A stretch of 64,000 nucleotides of DNA, taken from NCBI GenBank assembly GCA_050084515.1, contig CM114273.1, forward strand, positions 2,728,001-2,792,000, in the 5' to 3' direction. The notes under the pieces are model-generated. The model saw only the letters and a program-made list of their open reading frames with translations. It did not search any database and was not told the DNA's origin. Position numbers and translations under genes: made by a program. The DNA is from Blasia pusilla (lineage: Eukaryota > Marchantiophyta > Marchantiopsida > Blasiales). Numbering within the stretch: the stretch's first letter is position 1; the number at the start of each line of letters is the position of its first letter. Positions 13,167 to 26,543 of the stretch are shown here, one piece after another.

Positions 13167-13337
13167 TAGTGTATCATCCGTGAGATGCACGGAATGAAGG
13201 CGCTAACCATGCTAAATACGAATTCATTTTTTTTCTTGTTGTCCGTAATATGGGAAACATTTTCTTGTTGCCCAATCGCCACATGTCAAGCATACGGGTG
13301 TGCAAATCAAGAAGGCACTCTCCAATAATAATATAGA
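13166..13337 (-). mobile_element. Non-autonomous Helitron, 172 bp
   Basis: On the minus strand the element starts TCTATATTATTATTGGAGAG (TC at 13337-13336) and ends CTAG (13169-13166). Just inside the end is the hairpin CCGTG-CATCT-CACGG, 8 nt before CTAG. The flanking host bases are A before TC and T after CTAG, which is the A/T insertion rule of Helitrons. It carries no coding capacity. Its interior (CTTGACATGTGGCGATTGGG) is shared with the copies at 14559-14729 and 33303-33472. Confidence 0.88.
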
Positions 13338-13480
13338 TATTAGAGTAACTTTGGTTAAAATTGAATGAATCTTATACAAGATTGCAAGAATCCAGACTTG
13401 GAGTCAAATGAGGATTTGAAGAATAGTGGTAATATGGTTTCATATAAGTTAACTAGTTTCACATCCGAGCTAGACTAATT

Positions 13481-13766
13481 ATTTTAAGAATTAATTAATT
13501 AAAATTATAAATTTAGAGGAAATATATATAAAAAAGGCACCTACCTTCCAAAAGCATTATATTTGGATTATTATAGTTCTCAATAAATAGAAAATTTCTG
13601 CATCTAATTTTAAAAAAGAATATTTTAAGAATTAAGAATCTAATTTTAAGAATTAATTAATTAAAATTATAAATTTAGAGGAAATATATATAAAAAAGGC
13701 ACCTACCTTCCAAAAGCATTAGATTTGGATTATTATAGCTCTCAATAAATAAAGAATTTCTGCATC
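13481..13766. repeat. Recent tandem duplication, about 124 bp, offset 162 bp
   Basis: The stretch 13481-13604 recurs at 13643-13766 with only a few changes, including the words AATTTAGAGGAAATATATAT and GGCACCTACCTTCCAAAAGC. The near identity suggests a recent event. It lies between two Helitrons and has no coding content. Confidence 0.85.
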
Positions 13767-14558
13767 TAATTGAATGTAAGAGAATAATATTTAGGAATAC
13801 TAAGAAATAAAGAGATATAGACTTCTATTTGTTCTCTCAAAGTTTCTTTACGTCTCGTTTATTACTTATTCAAATTAGCTAGACTTCCAAGACTTTTCTC
13901 TTAGTTGAACTAGATTTTTATATTGTGGCTTTTAACCTTTTGAATCCTTGGATCCTCGGAGTTTGATTATTTATTTCACTTCCATATTCTTAAGAATTTC
14001 ATATCAAATAAAAAACTCCAAAAAAAAATTTTACAATATGATTTGAAAATTCAAAAAACATGAAATTTAAAATTTTAAGATATTCTTAATTTTTTAATTA
14101 ACATGAAATTTTAAATGCATGAAAAAAGAGTAAAATATGACTTTTATGATGGAATCTAATGATAACCAACGCACACTCCCAAATACGCTAAGAATAAATC
14201 TGAGAAAAAATAAATAAATAGAGAAATTCAAAAAAATCATAATAAAAAAAGAATCCCACAAGAAAAATTGTTTTTAGGACCAGAAGCTTGATTAAATTGA
14301 GTAAGGAAAATAGAACAAGAGTTTCCAAAGATGTTAAAAAAAAAGAGAAAAGAATCCAATGAGCATGAAGGAAAAAAGAGAATAGTAAATCACATCAACA
14401 CAAGCAAGAAAAATAGAATGAGAAATCCCACAAACATAAGAAGTATTATTAGAAAAAAATTCATCTTAGCATGAAAAATTAATTTCATCGGGAACCTTCA
14501 TGAACGATTGAGATAAAATTAAAAAAGAGCATAAGAATATTGTCATAGTATAGAATCA

Positions 14559-14729
14559 CTAGTGGGTATCCCGTGCCATGCACAAGCGCGAATGGACTAA
14601 TAATGTTGCACATAAAATCTATTTCTTGCTACCCGTAGAGGGGGAAACATTTTCATGCTGCATGATTGCAACATGTCAAGCAAAGAGGTGTTTTCAAATC
14701 AAGAAGGCACTCTCCAATAATAATATAGA
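14559..14729 (-). mobile_element. Non-autonomous Helitron, 171 bp
   Basis: The minus-strand 5' end TCTATATTATTATTGGAGAG (from 14729) is identical to that of the 13.2-kb copy. The 3' end is CTAG (14562-14559). The hairpin is weaker here (TGTGC-ATG-GCACG, 10 nt before CTAG). The host bases are A and T as expected. The interior matches the 13.2-kb and 33.3-kb copies. Confidence 0.87.
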
Positions 14730-15235
14730 TGGTCAAATTTTGGATACTCAAACCCATATATTTTTATATTAAATACAACTATGATTTCATTTGAAATCTT
14801 GCTCTTTATAAACTATTAGGGAGGAAAGGAGGGGGTTAAGTTCTATATGTACATGATCTTTTCATATCCGAAAAGGAAAATATGCACCTCCTTAGATATG
14901 AATTTTCCTAACCATACATTTTGTTAGAAGCGATCATTGATCAATGGAATATGTAATTCACTTGCCCCTCGATGATAAAGAGATTCCACAAGCATGAGAA
15001 AAGAATCAGTAAATTGCTATGAGAGGATACTTTCTTGATATTTCCACCTCTTCCGATGCTTAATACATTGCACTTTTGGCAACAAGAATTTCAAGAATAG
15101 ATCATAATAGTTGGGCATGAAGAAAAAATTACCATAGAAAGAATTCAAAGAAAAATTTAAATAAAATAACATGTGCACGGAATGGGTTATGCATAAGTGA
15201 ATGGAAGATGAAATACTTATGAATGAAAATACACA

Positions 15236-15389
15236 TCCATTTTCTTATTGGAGAGTGCCCTCTCCTCATGACACTTAGCACCTTCAGCCAATAGGATTAC
15301 CCGAAATTAATTTAAAATAACACATAAAAGTTTTCAAAATCAATCTTTGAAGGTATTTTAAACCAGTGCATCGCACGTGCTTACACTAG
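15236..15389 (+). mobile_element. Non-autonomous Helitron, 154 bp
   Basis: The element starts TCCATTTTCTTATTGGAGAG at 15236 after an A, and ends GTGC-ATC-GCAC, then GTGCTTACA, then CTAG at 15386-15389, followed by T. Its interior differs from the other copies, so it is a sister subfamily sharing the termini. Confidence 0.82.
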
Positions 15390-18093
15390 TACACAATTAT
15401 AAATCTACTATCATGAGAAAAGAATTATCATGGAAAATCACATGAACGTGTTGAAATGAGAAATTCGGATGAAAACATGGGTAAAGGTGAAAGCAATCAC
15501 CTCCACAAACTACCCAAATAATTACGGCCTCTAACATACATTCGTTTTTTTTTTTTCTCACTATCTAACTTATCCACGTGTCCTTCACACCGGTTCCGCA
15601 AATCTCTCTAGTATGGTCGGCAACAAACGGCCATTCATAACACTCAACCCCAAAAGGGCGGTGGGCTAGGCGGTGGGCACAATTTGGACTTCTTGCACAA
15701 CATCCATTGTGGCTGCCATAAAATATCCTTTTTCTTTAATAAATTGCAAATTCAGATACTAGGAATAAGTCAACAGCCAATTCACAAACGGTAGCAGAAT
15801 TTTATTATTTCTTTTTATTTCATCCCTTTCACGACGTGAAAAAAAAATAGTAAAAAAGCACATCACGATCTTATAACCATTCTAAAAGCGAAATATATTT
15901 CATATCATTTTCCACTCTTTGTTTTATTTTATTTTATTCCTGCCATTCACGAGCAAGACAAGAACACTCGTAAGAACCGATGATAATTAAGCGCGCTGCC
16001 CGGAGCCTGCCCGCGCATGACTTCTAAGTGAGTCAACTTAACACGTCAACTACGGTCAAAGAAGGTCAAACGCTCCCGTCCTCGCCCTAAAGGTATAGCC
16101 CTCCCGGTGACTCGCGGTCCGGTCAAATGGCGGGCCCGCATGTGTTCCCCTCGCGCATGGGGTCCACCACATTTTCGCCGCTGTCCTCTTTCTACGGGGA
16201 GCGAGGAGGTGACAGAGATAGCGGGGCCACCACTACTCCAGTAATGACTACTCACATACGTGTGGTGGGTCCCACTATCCATTTCCAGTCCTATTCGTGC
16301 ACATCCTATATGGAGACCAACCACATCATCATCAGAACTGAACAGAACAGTTCGGAGCTTTATTTCGATTTATTCTATTTTAAAATGGAATATGTAATTC
16401 TATTTCTTCCTATTAAAAGTGAACGTTTCCGTTCTGTCGTGCGAACCCGACTTTTTGTTTGTGTTGGGAAACTCTTTTTGGGTAAGGGGCACTCGCGACA
16501 GTCGCGTTCTCCGGTTGCGCCACCAACCAATGGCTGTCGCGGTCCGCTGTTATGGGGTCGGACCTTCGGAAGGACACTGCCCCTGTGGGAACCTTTTTGT
16601 GAAAATCTTACTACTGGAGGCACGAGGGAACTTAAAGTCTTAAACTGGTTTAAAAAATCCGTGTTAAGCGTGGGTTTAGGTCTAAATTTATAGGGAATGT
16701 TTATTACAAGGTCATTACACCCCCTTTCCCCTATAAATATCCTATTCTTTTATATACGAAATTCTATTCTTAGCAATTATAACCCAGGTCCCGGGACCAA
16801 TAGATTTCCGTCACCAGAATGGTAGGGCCAGGAAATCGCGTTTAGGGCTCCGGGAGGAAGAGGGTAAAATACATGGAGGTCGTACCTTTTTGCAAGGGGT
16901 AAATGTATGAAATTTAGTAAGTCCATTTGGTGCATTTCAGGGACGTCTTTGGGCAGGCGGCCACTTCCCGGCAGCCGTAAACCGTGCCGGTTAAGAAAAG
17001 AATTCTTCCTTCTCAAGTACTTTCTTTCCCTTTGTTCCCAAATACATCATTTATTTCCACACTTCCCAATTCTCTTTTAAACATCCTGGCTTCACCCCCC
17101 ACCTCTTTTTTTTCTTTTTTTTTCCTTCCCCTCTTTCCATCACATGAACTTGGCCAAAGCCTTCCATCCCTTTGGAGCCAAGGATCACAATTGCGATAAC
17201 ATTAAAATGAAAATTCTTCATAAACAATCTTACTTGATCTTGTTGCCCCCATAATGCATAGATAGCAAAAAGGGGTCCACTTTTTGTTTTGGTTGTGAGG
17301 CTAACCCCTTTGCATTCCCTACCAAAGTGGAGGCTCCATTAGAGCCAAAAGCCACAATTTTTGCACTCTCTAGCCTTGAATCTTTCATCAAGTCCAAGAA
17401 GGTTCTTAGTAATAGCAGTTAAGCTTTTCTTTGGATATTGTATTAATCCTAGAAATGAACTCTTAACCTATCCCTCTTTTAAATACACTAAAAATACAAC
17501 CAAATGCCCAATTATAGAAATATTAGTGGGTTCATCAATCATGGTTGCGAAAAGGGGAGTGATGCACTTTATTAAGTGTCCTTGTGAGACAAACCTAGTT
17601 GATGTAAGAACACATATTTGCATGACTCTTCTCATCTTGGTGCAACTCTCTAGTGATTGGGGCATTCACATAACACAATAACTTACATAAATTTGGGAAT
17701 TTCACAAAAGCCCATACTTCCCTTGCAATGAAATATTCATATTTGAAAAAATTCAATACATCACAAATTTGATTAGTAGTGGCGATTGCCTTGGCCACAT
17801 ACATGTTCCATACGTTAGTAGCCTCAGGAAGATTCCTGTTGCTCATTTAATTTGTCATAATCTATGAAGGCTAAGACCTTGTAATTTATCACACCATCCC
17901 TTGCAAACGAGCTTTCATCCTTTGCCTATTTGCAAACTTTGTAGAAAATCCTATCAGTTTCAACCCCACTTGCCTTCATGATTTGCACTTTCTCATTTCT
18001 TCCTCCTCCCACCTCCACTCCCTCCCCACTTATTGCCCCGCAAACCCTTGCCTTGCCTTCCACCATGAATTATAAATTTTTGGCCCCAACTTT
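15390..18093. other. Intergenic DNA with a GC-rich island at about 15.97-16.69 kb
   Basis: The island keeps a 188-codon plus-strand frame open (16127-16693) and overlapping minus frames. None shows a motif and composition changes abruptly inside the frame, so I treat them as chance. The remainder is AT-rich, with T-rich runs around 17100-17130. Confidence 0.45.
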
Positions 18094-18142
18094 TGCAATC
18101 CATGTCCGTCCTAGGAATGGACTTTTCCGTTTTTATGCAACC
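18094..18142. repeat. Inverted copy of the 3.2-kb foldback repeat
   Basis: Read on the minus strand, this segment aligns with 3178-3226. Both carry a GGTTGCA end, an AAACGGA block and CCTAGGACGGACA at the centre. The second terminal arm is decayed here. Confidence 0.5.
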
Positions 18143-20905
18143 ATGGCTGAGTGGGGCTATGCGGAGTGAATCTAAACGTATGTGCCCTAAACTATTGTAG
18201 CAAACAAGGAATAGAGAACAAAAAAGAAGACTACAACAATAAATTTTTTTTAAAAAAAACAAAGAGAGCTTCCGGACATAGAGTGAGCTTTTGTTCTCAA
18301 GAAAGGACGCACATTGGCTACGGCCAAATAGATTCGGTTACAAAAAAACTAAGGAAATGCAAGGTAACTTGCATCGATCAGTAGCTCAAAATTACAGCAA
18401 TAAGAACTATATGCAACTCAATACCTATGAAAAGAACCCGGCTCAAAAGTCCAAAGTCTTCCTCAACAAAGCTACCAATTGCAAGGCCACAAATCAAGCT
18501 ATGGCCTCCATGCAACCTTGTTAGAAGAATACAACAAGCAAGAGAGACCTTTTTTGCAAACTAAACAAATGGAGCAAAGCAAATGCGGAAGCAGAGCCAC
18601 ATATGTACGGATCACATGAAAAAATGGAGTTGTGGAGCACATGAAGAGCTTTAGAGGCACATAAGCAAAGGCGTCCTGGAAGAGCACACAATGCATGAAG
18701 CAAAGACGTGGAGTTGAAGGCAAAGATATGGACACAGAGATGAGATAAAGTTGGAGAGTGGAAGATATCAGGTTCGAGGAATTCATGGAATGAGGGCCTT
18801 CGCTCTCTGAGCCTCTCTCCCACCACACTACCCGTAGTAGCAGCGCAACTGCTTGGCCACACTTCAGTATGTGGTTCCACAAAATTACAAAATTCCATCC
18901 TTAGAATAGATATGGATGTACAAATCCATACATATCCGTCAACATTGATTATGAGAGATGAGGCCCACATTCTCATGGTGACAAGAAGGGCGAGTGCGAG
19001 TAAGATAGCAATGGGGAGTGGAGATGGGGGGGAGGAAGCAACGGGCAAGTACAAAATACAGAAGGGGGGCCAAGAAATATAAAAAGGTGGGTCCCACATG
19101 GACAAGTCCTTCCGTAGGATGAACATAAGTCTACAGACATGGACTATTTTGTTCTACTATGCATGTGAAGTTGTCAATAATAATATAATATAGATTAAAA
19201 ATAGGTAATTATTTCATGATTAATTCATTCCTAATAATTTTAATAGACCTTTCAAATGAGATTCGAATCATCTTATTGGTTGAGAGATCGAGCTATCCTC
19301 TTGGCTAAGAGGATGAGCTTAACTAGCTATTAGATGAGAGGACAATATGTCAAAAGGAAAGATGTTTGAAAATCAAAGGGACCTTCTCCTATATAATATG
19401 GATTGGTTTACTTATTTTTCGCAAAGATTTGTGTTGTAAAGAGGATGGGGATTCTCTCTATGTTCCTCTCCAAAGAAGAATAGAGAGAATCCATCCCTTC
19501 ATTCCTTAAAGGAACAGTGAAAATTTTGTGAAGAGGGTCCATATTTGCTTCTATATCATATTCTTGAATTTTGGAACAATTGAAATACTTCCAATTTTTC
19601 TTTAACGATCAAAAAGCAAGTACTCTTAGAGAAATCATCAATGAAGATTCAAAGTATTTACTATCACTCAAACTATGTTGAGATGTTATCTAGAAATTTG
19701 CAAGTGCAAGTTCAAGTAATGTAGATTCCTCTTTACCTTTTATTGGAAATGGATACCTCGCTTACTTGTCAAATTGAGAGCCATACAATTTTCTAAATGA
19801 GCATTAGAGGAAGTTAAGGATGAGAATCCTTTCATTATATTAGAGTTTGGCAAACTCTTGAATCTTTGGTAGTTGATGTATCACATAGTCTTATGCCAAG
19901 TCTTCAAATTTTATACCTTTAGATCATTCTATCTATACATTTTTCTTCAATGACATATATTGTATAATCTAATTTGAATCATATAGTAGATCTTCTTCCC
20001 CTTGCTATTGTCTAGCGGATGATAGGATTATCAATCAAACAATCATATTTATTGAATATCACTTTATAGTTCCATTCTAAAATATATTGTCATGCTCATG
20101 CTTCCTTGAATATTGGTCTAGTGTATCGTGGAATCTCATCAAATCACGCTCTCATTATTGATTTGTATCCAAACACAATCACATTACCCACAATTTTGGT
20201 CAACTATCCTTGTATCTCTGGAGTTTAAGGCCATTCCGTAGGTTCTCCCTGGGCTCTTCTAAGTCATAAGCATTATCATTTGAGACATCCATTTAGGATT
20301 GCTTCTCACTTTTGTAACTCGTGTTCTTCTAGTGAGACTTTGACGCATTCCATCATAGTGTGATCCTATTAGAGTTATGATGCTCTATGTTGGTGTGCAT
20401 TTGGTTATAAGGGTTGCTTCAGATTTCCTATAAACATCCAATTTCTCCTTATTTTTATGTACATCTAGAACACTCCCAAAGTATTAATATCATATGACAA
20501 AAAAATTGATAAGAATTTTATCCATATGAGTAATTTGATGTTTTATATCATCTCTTGTCACCAAAATGAATTTTGGAATCTTTATTGTTTTCATTTTTGT
20601 GAGCCGTTACATGGTTTGATGTATTAATTTTCATTAGTGACATATAGGCTCTAATTTATTGCTATTCTTCATTTTATGGTTAATGGTAAGTACTTCCTTG
20701 CCATTGTGGTATTGTTCCATATTATTAAATTGTGGAAGAATTCTAGAATTTATGTCATTATTCTTTTTGAAAGAATCCTTAGCATAAGGATCCATGTGGC
20801 CGATTATCTAAAATGTGGCCATTTTCTCTACCTCTCAAAGGTCCTTTTCCTTTTTATTGACGATATTGTTATGATTTTTGTTATTATTGGTGACCTTGGT
20901 AGCTC
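18143..20905. other. Intergenic DNA with possible orphan Helitron 5' ends
   Basis: No gene is supported. On the minus strand, TCTATATTATATTATTATTG begins at 19194 and TCCATATTATATAGGAGAAG begins at 19402. Each is preceded by A and resembles the 5' termini of the local Helitrons, but no matching hairpin-CTAG end was found to the left. A 201-codon minus frame (18521-19126) is Leu/Ser-rich without a recognisable domain and is not annotated as a gene. Confidence 0.4.
19449..19492. repeat. 13-bp inverted repeat hairpin
   Basis: GGATTCTCTCTAT (19449-19461) and ATAGAGAGAATCC (19480-19492) are exact reverse complements around an 18-nt loop. The flanking GATGG/CCATC bases partly extend the stem. Confidence 0.75.
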
Positions 20906-21082
20906 TGCGCATACACATCGCTATACAAAATACATCACTGTCACCGAATATACACACAATCATACATGATCCCATGCTAACTCATGGAATACACAACGAG
21001 ACGAGAATTACCAAAATATTTCCAATGTGTGTGTGTATGTTCGGTGACAGCGATGTATGTTGTGTAGCAATGTGTATGCGTA
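20906..21082. mobile_element. MITE-like element with 53-bp terminal inverted repeats
   Basis: The left arm 20906-20958 (starting TGCGCATACACATCGCTA) and the right arm 21030-21082 (ending GCAATGTGTATGCGTA) are reverse complements with roughly 85-90% identity. The 71-nt centre has no coding capacity. A second, one-armed copy lies at about 51848-51965, which shows the unit is dispersed. I found no convincing target-site duplication, so the superfamily is open. Confidence 0.72.
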
Positions 21083-23620
21083 CGAAAACATAAATTATAG
21101 AAGTGCAAAGTAGGGGTTGGAATTATATGGGTTACCAAAACAAGGAAAGCACAAAAAAAAATATAAGACAAACGTCATGCTTAAGTTTATGCTTGATTAT
21201 AAGTCCAATTGTAGAACTTAGAGGAATATAGTATAAGTATTGGTTACTAATCCTAATAGGGTTTAAAGAGAGAGAAAAATATTGAGGATAAAATATATTT
21301 GTTTAGCTACTAAAATTTGATTAATATAAATCATAGATTATTATTGACTTGAAATTAGGAACATGTAATTTCCCATAATTCATCTTGGAATAAGAATTGA
21401 TTTATTTTTTGGGTTTTTCTAGTAAAAGAGTTATCCCCAAGTATAAGTCTTACAGAGAAAATTTGAGAAGAACAAAGATAATATTTTTCATGGAAATAAA
21501 ACTTATGATTTAAATCTTGCAAAAATATTCATGGGAGAACCAATATTGGCTCATTCACATAAAGAACTTGCACTTGATGGTGAGAAGATAATGAAGATTT
21601 TCCCAACTAAACGGATTTCCAAGTTCCACATATAAATATGCAAGATGTGGCCTTTGTTTCTATTGAAGTAGTGTTTTAATTTTGCATATATTTTTCTCTC
21701 ATAAAATTTAAATATATCTAGAATTTCCACTTATATATAAACCCATGTTAACCCATATATTGTTCCCCTATCTAGATTTTCTTGCTCATAAGTACTATTT
21801 GCATATTATTGGAAAAAAATAAAAATTCTTTTATGATTATCAAAATGTGAATAAATAAAATGGTTACATGGTTTTTTTTTTAATCAAAGGATGAAAATTG
21901 CATAAAGTTTCTAGGAAAAGAGGCTCTAAATCCAAAAAATAAGGGAAATAAACTACATATGATCTATTTCATAATATTATTAAAGATTTCAAATTTATAT
22001 TGGTGTAAAATTTTATTGACATTTCATAACCCATAAGAAAGGTATGGAGGTCCACTTAGTAATATTAATTGATGATTGTGGTAGTAAGGAACAAACTACG
22101 TATGATACTAACTACATATATGTTTTTTTAGTTAGCGTAGTCACCATTTTCGTTGTAAAATAATGTTAATGTTGTAGAATCTAGTAAAAGTTTTCAAAGA
22201 AATTATGGATTGGATACATGTTCTCAATCTACATCAATATCATCTATAAATGGTTTGATTTGTATTTTGATCCTCAAGCACACTACTTTTATAGTATTAT
22301 GATCCAATTTAATTGTTGAACATGACATGATTCTAATAGATATAAGAATATAAAAAGATTACAAAATCTTCATGTTGCACCATTACAACATATTATATGA
22401 ACATTATACACATAGTAACATCAAAGTAATAACATCTTAAAGAATATTGAAATATAAAGTAATATCTCCACCTTGCAACTTCACACACCTCGTTTCCTAT
22501 TTGGATTATAAGAATTGAAATTTTTTCATGTAATTCCAACCAACTTGGATGATAGGTACGAAACATTATTACAAACCTAATAGAAAAATTAATGGAAAAC
22601 TTTAGACAACCCAAAAAACAACATTTCAAGATTCCAAATCCCGAAAAGGACACAAGTAAACCTATCAATGCCCTACAATTGCACAATTAGCATTAGTTTG
22701 ATTTCGACCCCTCTTATAAAGTTAAGTAGTAATTGCAATACATATGAAAGAAAAGAAGATATCTTGAAAAGCAAGGTATTCAAGGTGGCTGAAAATTTCC
22801 AACTACAATTCAATTTCTCTCTTGTTCATACAAATCATTAGCAATTCAATCATAAACCATACTAACAATGCTTGAGAGCTAGTCTCAAGCTAGTCTAGAC
22901 ATCATGGGGAGCATGTATCCCAAAATCATTCGCCTCAAATTGCAATTAAATAAGTTAGTTACGATCCCTACACGTATTCAAAATTTTTTTCTCACCATCT
23001 AAACAATCAATCTATTTTACAAAATTTTAATGATTAATTTTTTTAAAATAATTATTAAAATAAAGAAATATATAAACTTCTCCGCAATTTAAAGGGGTCA
23101 AAAGTGGAAAAAAAACCCAAACTTGGGAGTAGTTTAGTCGATTACTTTCGAGGGGTAGCAGCCCACACAGACAAATGCTCTTGTATTGGCTTGTAACACT
23201 GAAAGGTCTCGCCATACAGTGCGGGGGGCCGGTGCCGGTCAAAATCGGAGTCTTTACACACAAGTGGTGCGCAATATGATGGTGACATCGCAGTAACCGC
23301 ACGTGGTCAACCCCTCCAACTGCAGTTCCCACGCGGTTCGAACCCCCATGCCGGTGACCGGCGTTAGCCCAGCCTTCTAACGGCGCCGTCGTCGCGGGGT
23401 GGGTCCGGCGCACAGCGGGATTCGAAAAAGGGTGGGGCAGTTGAGTAGCTGTCTCCCTTGATTTCATTTATTCTTTTAAAACTATTTTGTTCTCAAATAA
23501 AGAGAAATAACAGCCAACCAGTTAATTAGTTGGCTTATAATAACACTTTGGTACACAACTCACGATGGAAATAGTGCACTATTTATTTATCTCGAGTGGG
23601 GCTCTAAAAAATACAAATCA
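21083..23620. other. AT-rich intergenic DNA with a GC-rich island near 23.18-23.45 kb
   Basis: No gene or RNA is supported. The island at about 23180-23450 contains a GGTTCGAACCC word (about 23335-23345) that resembles a tRNA T-arm, but no cloverleaf can be built around it. The minus frame 23027-23467 has no recognisable domain. Confidence 0.45.
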
Positions 23621-23629
23621 TTTTGGGAT

Positions 23630-23895
23630 TTGGAATTCTTTGTGAAATTAATGAATAAATTTTGACATATTCTGATTCCTGTACAAAATTTGGTTTGAAA
23701 TATTTATTAAACGAAAGCAAAGGTCTTTTGGGAGTAGTATTTATTCATGTTGAAAATTGGAATTCTTTGTGAAATTAATGGGTTCATTTTGACGAATTTT
23801 CAGTCTGATAGGAAATTAAAAGTTTCTTTTTAATACTTTTCAAACCATGTGGGGAGTTGGAATTCTTTGTGAAATGAATGGTTTCCGTTCGAAAA
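23630..23895. repeat. Three-copy degenerate tandem repeat
   Basis: The phrase TTGGAATTCTTTGTGAAAT recurs at about 23630, 23757 and 23857. Neighbouring sequence is also related, giving diverged units of about 100-130 bp. Confidence 0.7.
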
Positions 23896-25134
23896 AAATG
23901 ATTATAATATGATATTTTAAGAAAAAAATGCACGAAATTAAAGTATCTTTTGTGTAGTGTTTCCAAAAACCCCTAGCATCTCCAAAACTATGCATGATTT
24001 ATTTATTTATGGAATTGGGAAAATTGACTAGGTGCTCTCAATTAGAAAGCGAGTTGAAAAAAACAGTTTGACCACTCCCATTTTGTACCGAGTTTAGTTG
24101 GGGGTCTATTGGGTGCATTATTTTATGATGTAGAAATACGTCGTCCTGACTATAGGTAATGTTGCCATTATTTTGTTTTTGGAGGTATGGTGGAAAGAGA
24201 TTCATTCATGATATTTATCATCATTCACTTTATGTTTTGCTGTCATAACTTTTCCAATGGGAGTTGTAAATTTTGGAAATGCACAAGCCAACTTTTAAAA
24301 TAACGTGGCCTCTTAGTATCCACAATGGGGATCACACTCTTTGTGGAAAGGGGAGGTGTAATAAAAATGAACACTTGCTTGTCATTAAAAGTGGTGCTTT
24401 TTCTTGAGGCATTCAAATTGAATATTAAAAATTTTTTTATGAAGAAAAGCTTCATAAAGTTATGTTGCAAGAGGAAAGGAAGTGAAGAAAATGGAATTGG
24501 GGTAGAATTCAAAAGTGCACAACTCGTGCTATGCATGGAATTACTAGTCATGATGTTGGTAAGAATATTATCTAGCTCTAGTGTTGTGAAAAAAACTTCT
24601 TGCTATCCTCCATGTGTGAAAAATAAGGGAGGCTTTTGAAAATCAAGAAATCAACTTGTGTTAATTGTATAGGTTTCCCCAAAACAAAGGAAGAAAAGAG
24701 AAAATAAGTTGTGATGTTAAATTATTTATAAGTGCATGTAAAGTGTATGAACCGTTTTTATTTCATAGTGGCTTTGCATGTAGGAATATTTTATATTTCT
24801 CCCATGTGGGAGAGGGGACAAGGGTATTGAGAAAAAAAAGTGAACAAATGAAAAAAATAATATGGCCCTCTCAAGAATGCATAGTCATTGTAGTGAAGTG
24901 TGTGAAGCACTGAAGGTGGGACAACAACATAACTTTTCATATGTAGTTTGGGGAAAACTTACGTATGGGTTTAGATTTGATTCCAATAACATACACATTT
25001 TTCAAGTGAATATGGGTCGAGTAGTGTTTTAAGATAATTACTCTTCAAGAACTTCTTAAGAGCCGACTCATACGAGATCTGTTTTGACTCTTTACTTCTT
25101 TATTCCCCATCCCAAGGCATGTCTTATTTTTCCC

Positions 25135-25475
25135 CCATAGAATGCTTTCTTCCGACTATAAAAGCATGTGGTCACCATTTCTGGGGATATCATCAATTTT
25201 TGGAAGTATGATGCAAGGGTTAGAATTGAGAATTTCCGATTCATTTTGAAGTTGCCTTCCAAAAACCTATTGGATTTGTGTACGTTCTTTGTATAAAGTA
25301 TCTAAAAACCGGTTTAGAAATCAGGATTACTGTTTTGATTGGAAATTCCCGACAATGTAGCGGGTTCCACGGAAAAACTCCTTGAACCCATAGTATGCTT
25401 TCTTCCCACAATAATAGCATGTGTTTGCCATTGCTACCGATATCATCAATTTTTGGAAGTATGATGCAACGGAAA
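25135..25475. repeat. Direct duplication, about 85 bp, 253 bp apart
   Basis: CCCATAG(A/T)ATGCTTTCTTCC to ATCATCAATTTTTGGAAGTATGATGCAA occurs at about 25135-25215 and again at about 25388-25473. The copies differ in the middle. No coding content was seen. Confidence 0.75.
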
Positions 25476-26509
25476 TCATTCTCTCTAATCAATCTTTTCC
25501 AAAATTTGAATTGAACATTCTCAAAGTAAATTGATTAGATTTTCACAAAGAATGCAAGTTCTTGGCACTCGTTCCCTCGCACTAGCTTAGTGTATCATCC
25601 ATCACCTATATGAACTCTTATACTAAAGCACATTAAGCAACATGAGACCCACCGGATATGCTAGCATAAGGGAATGGTGAATCTGCTTTTCCTTCTTTTT
25701 TCCAAAGGAAAAAGTTTTATTTACCTTAAAAGTTGCTAAAATAAATAAATGAACAAACCTAAATATTATATGAAAAAATATTATATATTTTTATCCATGA
25801 AATGATGATCACCTTTTTCTTAATATTCGAAAAACAAAAAGGTGTCCGTGCAAGCCTCGAGGAGGAATGAAGCCATAACAATCGGCATAAGAATATATTA
25901 ATAAATAAGGGCATCGTGTTGTATGCCCCTGTCGGTTTTAATTGTACCAAATAAATGCTTTTTTATTATTATTCACCATCGTATTTAGAAGAGTAGAGTA
26001 AGTTGTGTGAAGGGGTATTGAAAGGTCGAGAGGTAGTGAGGGCATCCCATTACGTCCATTCCATAAATATATTGCACATAATGTGCACCAAAACTACTAG
26101 ATCTCTTAACAACAAGTAATAAATTTGATATCAATATTTAAGGAAATTGGGGGAGGCTTGTGTGGAAAATAATGGCCAAAATATGCACTCATAGATTTAA
26201 GGTCATAAATACATTCATGCGAAAATTTATTTTACATGTTTTTGTCCCTTTGATATGAAGTTGAGATAAATAAAGACCTGAAAGAGTGTTCTCCCCATAA
26301 ACAACCATATGGCCAGGGACGGATGGGAATCTTGACACGCTTTAATGATGTGGGAAAAACGTTCTACTTCCATATTGATCTCATGAATAACAAACCTTAG
26401 AAACATTAATTGGTCTTTTCAACCACCAAGTATGGAAAAGTATTTAGTTCATGTGCTTCTTGAGAGAAAAATCTAAATACTAGTCGGAAAATGCAAATTT
26501 TGTGTAATT

Positions 26510-26543
26510 ATTCTCATATTTGACAATCCTCAAATATGAGAAT
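26510..26543. repeat. Perfect 14-bp hairpin
   Basis: ATTCTCATATTTGA (26510-26523) and TCAAATATGAGAAT (26530-26543) pair exactly around a 6-nt loop, in otherwise plain AT-rich DNA. Confidence 0.85.

Noticed and set aside
16127-16693. 188-codon plus-strand frame
   Set aside because: It crosses from a GC-rich island into different composition, overlaps other open frames and shows no motif.
18521-19126. 201-codon minus-strand frame
   Set aside because: Leu/Ser/Cys-rich with no domain or signal and no supporting splice or promoter context. It lies next to possible Helitron ends in low-information DNA.
23325-23350. tRNA T-arm-like word GGTTCGAACCC
   Set aside because: No D-arm, anticodon arm or acceptor pairing can be built around it.
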